From positions 1-35,920 of the IMG/VR virus record IMGVR_UViG_3300044998_000491: DNA of 35,920 nt; one strand, given 5' to 3'. The notes below the pieces were generated by a model. It was not told the origin of the DNA and searched no databases. It saw nothing but the letters and a program-made list of their open reading frames with translations. Source of the DNA: a virus. Made by a program: the position numbers and the translations under genes. Positions within the stretch are counted from its first letter, which is position 1; every line of letters begins with the position of its first letter. Below are positions 20,139-29,000 of this stretch, piece by piece.

Positions 20139-21178
20139 CGATGCGCGCACCGTACCGCGTGGCGTGGATTCCGTTGCATGACGATGACGCGTCGGGCTAT
20201 GGCCGGGTGGGGCAATATCTGTTCCATGCGCTGAAGAACGCGGGCGCGCAGATGTGCCAGCGGCGGGACTGGGATTGGGATGCGCGGGTGGCGGTGGGCG
20301 GCCCGCGGTCGTGGCTGGTGGGTCGCGGCGATGACGTGAAGGATGACCTCGTTTTTCACACGATGTTCGAGGCCCGTCCGTTGCCCGCGGATTGGGCGCC
20401 GGTATTGAATCGCTGTGCCGCCGTCTGGACACCGGCAGAATGGAATGTCGGCGTGTTGCGGGAATCGGGCGTGACTGCGCCGATCTTCGTCAGCGGGTAC
20501 GGCGTTTCGGACAAAGAATTCACCTATGTGGAGCGAAACAGGGCCGCTGATGCCCCCTATATTTTCATGTGGGCTGGGACAAGTTGGGGCGAGACGATAG
20601 ACGGCACGATGTTGGGAGATCGCAAGGGAGGCGATCTGGTCGTCGAGGCGTTTCGCAAACTGAACCTGCCGGACGCGCGGTTGATCCTGAAGGCGGGCGG
20701 GCGATCGGCCATCACCGAGATTCGGGGTGATGACCGGATTGCGCTGCTGAGCGGACGGATGCCACTGCCTGAGTATGCAGCGCTCATGGCGACGGCGGAC
20801 TGTTTCGTTTACCCCTCGCGCGGGGAAGGGTTTGGCCTGCAACCGCTGGAAGCGATGGCGACGGGGTTGCCGTGCATCGTGACGCAGTACAGCGGCATGG
20901 CCGAGTACGCGCGGGAAGGCGTGACGCTGCCCCTTGCGCCTGTGGGCGAGGAGCCATCGCAAGCCTTCGAGTTTGTGTATGGCTACCGGTGCTGGTGGGC
21001 GCAGATCAGCGTTGACGACATCTGTGACCGGATGCAGTGGTGCTATGAAAATCGGGAAGCCGCCGCGGAGATTGGCAAACGCGCGGCAGAATACGTTGCG
21101 CAGGAATGGACGTGGGATAGCGCAGGGGAACGGGCCTTGCAACTGCTGCAAGGCCATGTTGAGAGGGTGCGAACATGA
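20135..21178 (+). CDS. GT4-family glycosyltransferase (GT-B fold)
   Basis: A 347-residue GT4 enzyme with the classic C-terminal E-x7-E motif in YPSRGEGFGLQPLEAMATGL (E231 and E239). It also has AGTSWGETIDGT and KGGDLVVEAFRKLNLPDARL for the nucleotide-sugar side. The N-terminal acceptor domain begins YRVAWIPLHDDDASGYGRVG. It is soluble. The ATG overlaps the holin-like gene and its stop overlaps the tail tube ATG (21175-21178), so it is translated in line with tail genes. The sugar and acceptor are unknown: a virion protein, the host surface, or modified DNA are all possible, with the virion favoured by operon position. Confidence 0.88.
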   Translation: MTMRAPYRVAWIPLHDDDASGYGRVGQYLFHALKNAGAQMCQRRDWDWDARVAVGGPRSWLVGRGDDVKDDLVFHTMFEARPLPADWAPVLNRCAAVWTPAEWNVGVLRESGVTAPIFVSGYGVSDKEFTYVERNRAADAPYIFMWAGTSWGETIDGTMLGDRKGGDLVVEAFRKLNLPDARLILKAGGRSAITEIRGDDRIALLSGRMPLPEYAALMATADCFVYPSRGEGFGLQPLEAMATGLPCIVTQYSGMAEYAREGVTLPLAPVGEEPSQAFEFVYGYRCWWAQISVDDICDRMQWCYENREAAAEIGKRAAEYVAQEWTWDSAGERALQLLQGHVERVRT

Positions 21179-21696
21179 CAATCGCTGCAACTACCGCCGC
21201 GCGTATGTGGCTGGACGGCGGCACGTTTACGATTGACGGTGTGGATGTGGGCGCGTCGCCCCAGCAGACGGGAACCTTTGCCGTCGAGCAGGAAATCTAC
21301 AAACCGCGGCTGGCCGGCGCGCGGGGGTTCATTGCGGGCATCGCGAAGATCATCACGGAGCACGCGACGCTGCAAATGAACCTGGTGGAACTGAACGTCG
21401 GCAACCTGCAAAAGGTGCTGCCGATGGTGACGAGCACCAGCGACGCCAACAGCGAGTACACCGTTTCGGAGTCGTTTGGCTACATCGGCGCGTCGGAACA
21501 CCTGACCGTCATCTGGGACGGTGAGACGATGGACAACGACGATGTGCTGATCAAGTTGTACAACGCGCTGCCGGACGGCGGGCTGTCGGTGACGCTTTCG
21601 GACACGGCGGAATCGCAGATGGCGATCACGTACCGCAGCCATTACACGATGGCTGCGCCGAAAACCCGCAACTGGCAGGTGTTCGTCGCGAAGTAG
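21175..21696 (+). CDS. Major tail tube protein
   Basis: A 173-residue, beta-rich protein with the style of siphophage tail tube subunits: ARMWLDGGTFTIDGVDVGAS, then GTFAVEQEIYKPRLAGARG, a middle segment HATLQMNLVELNVGNLQKVL, and C-terminal SHYTMAAPKTRNWQVF. Tube proteins stack as hexameric rings around the tape measure. It is followed by the chaperone pair and the tape measure, the standard order. Its start overlaps the GT4 stop. Confidence 0.82.
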   Translation: MTIAATTAARMWLDGGTFTIDGVDVGASPQQTGTFAVEQEIYKPRLAGARGFIAGIAKIITEHATLQMNLVELNVGNLQKVLPMVTSTSDANSEYTVSESFGYIGASEHLTVIWDGETMDNDDVLIKLYNALPDGGLSVTLSDTAESQMAITYRSHYTMAAPKTRNWQVFVAK

Positions 21697-21729
21697 CCTT
21701 GCTTCTGACCTGAAAACTCTGGGAGGCCA

Positions 21730-22425
21730 GTGGAAACGATGGCAGTCAACGAATCTCCTGAACAGGAATTGAACATCCTTGACCTCGATGCGCTGATTCT
21801 GGAGCCGCCGCGCATTCTGCTGCCGCACCGCGTGGTGGTGGAACTGCGCGACCTGAGCCGCGATGAACTGCTGGCGTTTTTGCGGCAGGTGGATGAGATC
21901 GAGCGCGACAACCCCCAGCGCATTGCGGTACGCTATGCCGACCTGCTGGCGACGATTGCCGTTGACCCCACCGACGCGCTGCCCAAACTGGACGACATGA
22001 CCTTTGTGCATGTGATTCTGGCGATGCGCTGGCTGCGCGACCCGCAGACGGCGGTGTTTGACGCGTCGGAGCGCAGGGCTATCGGCACGGTGAAACTGGA
22101 CGGCAAGACGTATGACGTGCTGCCCATCACCGTCGGCACGTCGCGGCTGCTGGCCCAGCGCGCGGCGGTGATGGAAGGCGGCGACGCGGGCCGCCTGTCG
22201 CCGGTGGATGAGCACGAATACAACCTGACGTTTATGGCGCACCTGATAGACGGTATTTCGCTGGCGCGGTTGCAGCAGATGACGACGTTTCAGCGCGCGC
22301 CGCTGGCGCGGTATCTGTCCGAGCAGTTGCAGCGGCATTTTGAGGAACTGACGGCGGGGACAGGCGGCGGCGCAAACCCTACGCTGCCGACCGCGCGGCC
22401 TTCGCGTGGGCGTCGGCCAAGGTAG
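21730..22425 (+). CDS. Tail assembly chaperone, upstream product (gpG-like)
   Basis: A 231-residue protein with the usual position between tail tube and tape measure. Two starts are open: GTG 21730 and ATG 21739. GGGAGG at 21721-21726 is rather close to the first and far from the second. The N-terminus is acidic (ESPEQELNILDLDALILEPP), and a helical domain follows (LRDLSRDELLAFLRQVDEIE). Such proteins coat the tape measure before the tube assembles around it. The last ~15 residues (from about 217) are made only when no frameshift occurs; a -1 shift at AAACCCT gives the longer product. Confidence 0.8.
   Translation: METMAVNESPEQELNILDLDALILEPPRILLPHRVVVELRDLSRDELLAFLRQVDEIERDNPQRIAVRYADLLATIAVDPTDALPKLDDMTFVHVILAMRWLRDPQTAVFDASERRAIGTVKLDGKTYDVLPITVGTSRLLAQRAAVMEGGDAGRLSPVDEHEYNLTFMAHLIDGISLARLQQMTTFQRAPLARYLSEQLQRHFEELTAGTGGGANPTLPTARPSRGRRPR
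22374..22417 (+). other. -1 programmed ribosomal frameshift signal
   Basis: A_AAC_CCT (22374-22380) fits the slippery rule X_XXY_YYZ in the frame of the upstream gene. After 5 bases a stem-loop follows: GCCGAC+CGCG (22386-22395) with CGCG and, after a 5-base bulge, GTCGGC (22403-22417). A slip by one base joins residue 217 of the upstream protein to the frame that opens with YAADRAAFAW and ends at 22847, giving 372 residues. Confidence 0.85.
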
Positions 22426-22847
22426 CGCGGTTCTATGGCTGGACGGACGCGGCGATGGGGTGCATGTCGTGGCGGCGGCTGATGGTGTATCAGCGGATGA
22501 TCGGCAGGCTGGAAGCGGAGGAACAGTTGCAATGGCTGCCCATACTGAAAACCGAAGGGAAGGGGTTGCAACCGTTGATCCGCGACCTGGAAGCCCGCGC
22601 GCGGGTGGGGGAATCCACAGGAACGGCGCCGCGCCGACGGCGGCGGAAAGAGGGGCAGGCGGCCGAACCGGCGACGTTCGTCCTCGATTACCAGATGAAC
22701 ACGCAGGGGGTTCACGACCCGCACAAGGAGCCGGGGATTGTGACGGGGAGCAAGGCGTTGAAAGCGCAGATCAAGGCGCAGTGGGTGGAAGAAGCGAAGC
22801 AGTTGCGGGCCGAGCGCATGGCGCAGAAAAGTGGTTCTTCGACGTGA
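22380..22847 (+). CDS. Tail assembly chaperone, frameshift extension (gpT-like)
   Basis: This frame is read only after the -1 shift and adds 155 residues to the upstream chaperone. The first part, AFAWASAKVARFYGWTDAAM, leads to MSWRRLMVYQRMIGRLEAEE, the common form of the second chaperone domain, which is thought to recruit tube subunits. The rest has a basic patch (PRRRRRKEGQ) and a helical end. An ATG at 22455 is in frame, but coding-like sequence extends well upstream of it. It has no good ribosome-binding site, so separate initiation is unlikely. The stop overlaps the next start (GTGA). Confidence 0.8.
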   Translation, partial: YAADRAAFAWASAKVARFYGWTDAAMGCMSWRRLMVYQRMIGRLEAEEQLQWLPILKTEGKGLQPLIRDLEARARVGESTGTAPRRRRRKEGQAAEPATFVLDYQMNTQGVHDPHKEPGIVTGSKALKAQIKAQWVEEAKQLRAERMAQKSGSST

Positions 22848-23020
22848 TTTGCCCGTATTGCGGCGAAATCCTGCTGCGCTGCGCGCCGCGGGGCGCGGTG
22901 GCCGTGTGTGACCGCGACGAGGCGACACTGGCGGTGAAATGCCGCCGCCGGAAGTCCAGCAAGTACGCGCACATGCGCTGTGGAAAAATCACCTATCTGC
23001 GGGTGATGGCCTTGTCTTAA
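22844..23020 (+). CDS. Small zinc-ribbon protein, Com-like, 58 aa
   Basis: GTG 22844 overlaps the chaperone stop. The protein begins VICPYCGEILLRC with a C-x-x-C knuckle and continues to AVKCRRRKSSKYAHMRCGK. The layout resembles the Mu Com family of small zinc-finger proteins (C-x-x-C ... KCRRCK), which act on mRNA translation, but the second knuckle reads CRRR, so its second Cys is missing. A later Cys (HMRCG) might serve instead. It lies between chaperones and tape measure, an odd place for a regulator. The function is not known. Confidence 0.6.
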   Translation: MICPYCGEILLRCAPRGAVAVCDRDEATLAVKCRRRKSSKYAHMRCGKITYLRVMALS

Positions 23021-23095
23021 GGCAAGGTGTGGCCGTGAGGCTGTATTTTTAGGGCCGGAGTCATCGGATTTTCCGACAAAATAAAGAACAAGACG

Positions 23096-26000
23096 ATGAT
23101 CAACATCGGCGAACTGGCCGCAAAACTGACACTGGATACGACCGAATACTACCGCGGGCTTGACAACGTAGAGCGTTCGTCGGCGTCGCTGGGCGAGCGG
23201 ATGACGCGCGGGCTGGCGACGGTGGGCACGGCGTTGACGGCGGGCGTGACGCTGCCGCTGGTGGGGATTGGGACAACGGCGGCGAAGGTGGCGGCGGATT
23301 TCGAGTCGCAGATGAATGTGCTGACGGTGGCGGCGCGGTCGTCGGGCACGGGGCTGGAGGATTTGCGGCAGGCGGCGCTGGCGGTGGGCGCGGACACGGA
23401 GTTGATTGGCATCAGCGCGGCGGAGGCTGCCGATGCGATGACCAACTTCTACAAAGCGGGCCTCGACACCACCGACATTTTCGGTGACCTCGAAGGCTAT
23501 CTCGAAGGCAACATTTCGCTGACGGGCGCGCTGCGCGCCGCTGTGGATTTGGCGGCAGCCAGCGAACTCGACTTGGCGCAGGCGTCGGATGTGGTGGCGA
23601 TTGCCATGGCGACGTTTGGCCTGAGCGCGGAGGATGCGGGGCGGATTGCGGACAGTTTTGTCGGGTCGGCGGATGCGTCGCTGGCGTCGGTGGGGGATTT
23701 GGCGCAGGCGATGATCAACTTTGGGCCGACGGCGGCCAGTTTTGGCTTTACGCTGGAACAGGCCAACACGGCGCTGGCGCTGCTGTCGACGCGGGGCATC
23801 AAGGGCGCGGAGGCGGGCACGGCGCTGAAGTCCATGCTGACCAACATGATGAGCAACACCAACGCTGTGAAAGATGCGTGGCGCGACCTGGGCGTTTCGC
23901 TGTATGACAGCGAAGGGGCGATGCGCGCTCTGCCCGATGTGATTGGCGATCTGGAAACGGCCATGGCGGGCATGACGGAGCAGCAGCGCAACCAGTACAT
24001 CCAGACGCTGGCGGGCACGTATGGCATGAAGGCGCTGCAAACGCTGTTGGCGGAGGGCAAGAGCGGCTGGGACGACATGACGGCGTCCATCGAAGACGCG
24101 GCGACGGCGCAGGAGGTGGCAAACGCGCGGACGCAGGGTTTCCACAGCGCGATGGAGCAGTTGCAGGGCGTGATTGAAACGCTGTTGATTCAGGTGGGGA
24201 CGCCGCTGATTGAGAACTTTTTGACGCCCGCCGCGCGGTGGCTGGGCGAGATGGCGGGGTCGCTGAGCGAGCGGCTGACTCCCGCGCTGGCGGATTTTCT
24301 CGTCAAGGCGGGGCTGGTGGTGGCGGGCGCGGGGCCGCTGGCGCTGCTGCTGGCGCAGTTGCCGAAGTTGATCGGGTTCCTGACGGGGCCGGTGGGGTTG
24401 ATTGCCGGCGTTATTGGGCTGGGCATTGCCTTTGAACTGCAAACGGGCATCATCAGTTCTTTTGCCAAATACATCGGCGCGGTGCTGGAAGATGGCGACA
24501 CGCTCAACGACTGGCTGACGCATTTGCCGAAGGCGATGCAGCCCGCGGCGAAAGCCTTTGGCGAACTGGTGGATGATCTGGCCGCGCTGGTGAAATACAT
24601 CGGCGCGGTGCTGGCAGATGGTGATTATCTCAATGACTGGCTGACGCATCTGCCGGAAGCGATCCGGGGCGTTGTGGTGGAGATGGGCAAGATGATTGCG
24701 CTGCTGGCCGAGGGCGACACCAAGGGCGCATTCGGGCTGTTCCAGACGTGGATCGCCGGTGGCATTCGCAGCATTGATGAGAATAAGGGCCAGTGGGTAG
24801 CCGACATTGGCAAGAGGATTGGCGATCTGCTGGGCGCGGCGGCGGCGTGGGTGAGCGCGAACATCGGGCCGCGGGCCGCCGAACTGTGGGCGCAGGTGCG
24901 GACGTGGGTTGAAGACGCCTGGGCTGAAATGGAAAGGAACAAGGATAAGTGGGCGGCGCAGATTGGGCAGGGACTAAAAGACGCTCTGGACGGCGCGGCG
25001 GCGTGGCTGGCGCAGAACGTCGGTGACAAGGTGGAACTGCCCGCGGCTTTCAAGGGATTGATTGACGAGTGGAATGAGATAGCCACAGATTTGCAGACGG
25101 TGTGGGATACCGTCACCGCCTATCTGACCCCGACGATTGATCAGTTGCACGAATCTTTCGGCAATATGCTGGATGGCCTGAGCAAACTGGGGCCGTCATG
25201 GCAGCGCTTCTGGGACACCATCAAGCCGGTCATTGATGGGCTGGCAAAACTTTTGGGCGGGGCGGTTATCCTTGCCGTCAAACTGTTGGGCGAGACGGTG
25301 GCCGCTGTTTTCGATTCGATTCCTGGCACAATTGAGAACGTGCTGGATACAGCAACGACTTTCCTCGAAACCGTTGAAACCACATGGAATGAAACAGTTA
25401 AGCTGGTCAAGGCTGTCGTTGACGGTGATTGGAACAAGGCTTGGAAGTCGGCGGAAAACATCGCGGCGGCGCTGGTTACTTTTGTTGGAACGTCACTGAC
25501 TGGCCTGATTGATACAGTAAAGACATGGGGAGGCAATCTGCTGCGGGGAGTACGCAGCGCGCTGGAAGACTTGCCGGGCGATGCAGGCAAATTCTTTACG
25601 GAACTGTTTGAGAAAGCGGATGAGGAACTGGGCAAGGTCAAGGCATTTCTCGATGACACATTGCCCAAAGCCGCCGCGTTCTTGCAGGAAAAGTTTGACG
25701 AGTACTGGCCCAAGATTCAGGAGGCTGTCACTGATGTCACGGATACCCTGTGGCCTGTACTGGACGGGCTGAAAGAATTCCTTTTCACTGACTTGCCTGA
25801 CGCGGCAAGTGAACTGAAAACCAAGTTTGAAGAATATTGGCCCAAAGTGCAGGAAGCCGTTAGTACGGCATGGGACACGATCAAGCCGTGGCTGGAAGCG
25901 CTGGAAGATGTCATTGTTGCAATCAAGGATAGCGTTGTCACCTTCGCTTCAACATGGGATGAAAAATGGAACGCGGCCAAGCAGAAGATCACCGACATTG

Positions 26001-29000
26001 GCGATGCGCTAAAGACACCCATTGAAGCCGTTAAGGGTGCGATTGACGATGTGATCAGCGCCGTCAATTCACTGGTGGACTTGATTGCCAATCCGTTTAC
26101 GATCACCATTCGGGTACCAACCCCCACATGGCCGACGCCGCCCCAATGGTTGCAGAATCTGTGGAATGGCATCACAGGGGTTCCATCAGGGCCGCCTTCC
26201 ACACCGCCCAATGTACCGCCGACGAATCCCGACGGATCGCGCCGCTTTGAGTCGGTGATAGGGGGCAGTGGTCTGATTGCGGGCGGCAAGGCGCTGCTCA
26301 CCGATTTCACCGGCATTGTTGACCAGTTGGCGCGGGTGGCGCGGGCGATGATTGACGTGGCGCGCGACCTGTTCGCGGAGGTGGGCGACGAGGAACAGCG
26401 CAAGGTCATTGACAAGCAGATGGAGTTGTTCAACCAGTTGGCGGCCTCCACGCGGGGGCTGACCGACGCCTACGCCGCGCTGGCGCAGGAATTGCCAGAG
26501 GTGGACACAGCGCGCATCACGAGTGTCATGCGCGTGGCACGCGAACTGATGGGCGAACTCCTGATTGCCGCACGCGAACTGTTTGGCGATGCCAGCGCGG
26601 AAGACCTCGACAAGCGGCTCCCTGCTGTGGAAGCCTTCGCGTCGCTGGGCAGTAAACTGGGTTCCTTCGTGTCCGGCGTGGTGGGCGCGTGGGGGACGCT
26701 GGGCGGTGAGTTGCCGCCTGTGCCTGACGATTTGCGGCAGCGGATTGGCGCGCTGCTGGGCGTGGTGGCGGTGGTGGCCGACGAAATCGAAGGCATGACG
26801 GCGCGCGATTGGGCCAACGTGGCGGCGCTGGCTGCGCAGATGCAGCCGGTGATGGATATTGTGTCGGGCGCGGCGCGGGCCTTGCAGGACATGGCCGCGT
26901 GGAAGCCGACGCCGGGCATGGGCCAGATTTCAACCGAAATCCTGAAATGGGCCGTGTCGGTGGTGGAATTCCTGCGCGGCCACGCGGCCCAGCACATGGG
27001 CGACGAAGCGCCGCAGATGGATGTCTTTGGTGACGCGGTGGGCGCGGCCATGTCTGTCCTGTCGGACACGGCGCAGGCGTTGCAGACGCTGGCGCAGTGG
27101 AAACCGACGGCGGGCATGGGTGAGATCAGTACGAATCTGGCGAAATTCGCCGTCGCGGTGGTGGAACTGATGGCGGGCCACGCGCAGAAGGTGTTGGGCG
27201 ATGAGGTGCCCAACATCACGGCCTTTGGCGAGGCGGCGGGCGCGGCCATGGCGGTCTTGTCCGACACGGCGCAGGCGCTGATGGTTCTGAAACAGTGGAC
27301 ACCCACAGCGGGGATGGGTGCGATCAGCACCAACGTCGCGAAATTCGCGGTGGCGGTGGTGGAACTGATCGTGTCGCTGGCGAAACGGTTCGATCAGGAA
27401 GGGTTGGACGCGGCGAAGCGGATGGCCGAGGCGCAGACGCCCATCATGCAGGCGATTCAGTCCACGGTGCTGATGATGCAGGCGCTGAAAGAGTGGGAAG
27501 GCGCGCCGAATCTGGGCCGGATCAGCACCAACGTCGCCTTGTTCGCGGCCGCGGTGATTGATCTGATGGTGTCGCTGGCGACGCGGTTCCAGCAGGAAGG
27601 GTTGGACGCGGCCAAAGCCATGTCCGAGGCGGCGGGGCCGGTGATGGATGCCCTGTCGGGCACGCTGTCCCTGATGGCCGGGCTGAAGGAGTGGCAGGGC
27701 GCGGAAGGGCTGGGCGTCAAATCGTCCAACGTGATCAAATTCGCGGTGGCGATTGTGGATTTCGTCATCGCGCTGGCGCAGAAATTCGACGCGGAAGGCA
27801 TCGCGGCGGCGCAGCGGTTCGCAACGGCCGCGGGGCCGGTGATGAGCGCGCTGGAATCTGCCCTCAACTTTATGAACGGGCTGAAGGAGTGGGAAGGCGC
27901 GCCGGGGCTGGGCGTCAAGTCCACCAACATCATCAAATTCGCGGTGGCGGTGGTTGACCTGGTGCGCGCTCTGGCGGCGCAATTCAGCGAAGAAGGGCTG
28001 GCGGCGGCGGCGGAACTGGGCGACACCATCGGCCGCGTGACGGCGGGCCTGAAAACGGCGCTGGATTTGCTGAACGGGCTGCGCGATTACACCGAAGTCC
28101 CCGAAACCAACGTGCTGCAATTCGAGCAGGACTTGCTCTTTATCATGCAGCGGCTGCGGGTGTGGCTCTCCGGCCCGCTGGCGACGCTGGCCGATGAAAC
28201 GGTGACGGCGGCGGCGCAGGCGATTGGCGTCATTGCGGGCGGGCTGCGCGGCGCGGTGGATTTGCTGAACGGGCTGCGCGATTACACCGCAGTCCCCGAA
28301 ACCAACGTGCTGCAATTCGAGCAGGACTTGACTTTCCTGTTGCAGCGGATGATCTTCTGGCTGACGGGGCCGCTGGCGATCTACGCCGATGAAGTGGTGG
28401 AAAAGGCGGGGCGCACCATCGGCGTTGTGCTGGGCGGGCTGGGCGATGCGCTGGGCCTGCTGAAGGGGCTGAAGGAATACACGCGGCCCACGATGAGCGT
28501 CATCGAAGACTTTGTGGCCGACGTGACCAAGACCTTCAGGATGTTTGCGGACTGGGTGCTTTTGGAATTCGCGGACGGCGTGCCGGACGTGATTGCCAAG
28601 TTTGGCGCGGCGGCGTCGTCGCTGTTCAGCGGCCTCACCAGCGCGCTGACGCTACTGAAGGGATTGAAGGATTACACACAGGTTCCGCAGCAGGCGATGG
28701 ACGATTTCATGGCCGACGTGCAGCGGATTGTGGATGCCTTTGTCCGCTGGGTGGGGGGCCGCTTTGGTGACAAGGTGGATGAAGGTGTGGTCGCATGGGG
28801 CGATGCAATGTCGTCGCTGTTTGGCGGGCTGTCCAGCGCGCTGAAACTGCTGCTGGAACTGCCCAAGTACGTGCCGCCCGCGCAGAGCGCGATGGATCGC
28901 TTTGTAGATGACGTGCTGCACATGATGGTTTATTTCATCTCCATCATGCCGCCGCTGGACGACGAAACGGCGAAGGCGGTGACGGCCTTTGGCAGCACCA

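Noticed and set aside
19733-21190. 485-codon - strand open frame opposite the holin-like and GT4 genes
   Set aside because: The + strand holds a clear GT4 motif (EGFGLQPLE); the antisense product has no recognisable feature.
22455-22847. Separate 130-residue gene starting at ATG 22455
   Set aside because: Coding-like sequence continues upstream in the same frame to the slippery site and no ribosome-binding sequence precedes the ATG; frameshift expression fits better.
22712-24649. 645-codon - strand open frame opposite the tape measure
   Set aside because: Arg/His/Gln-rich translation typical of the antisense of a GC-rich gene; no family motif, and the + strand gene is certain.
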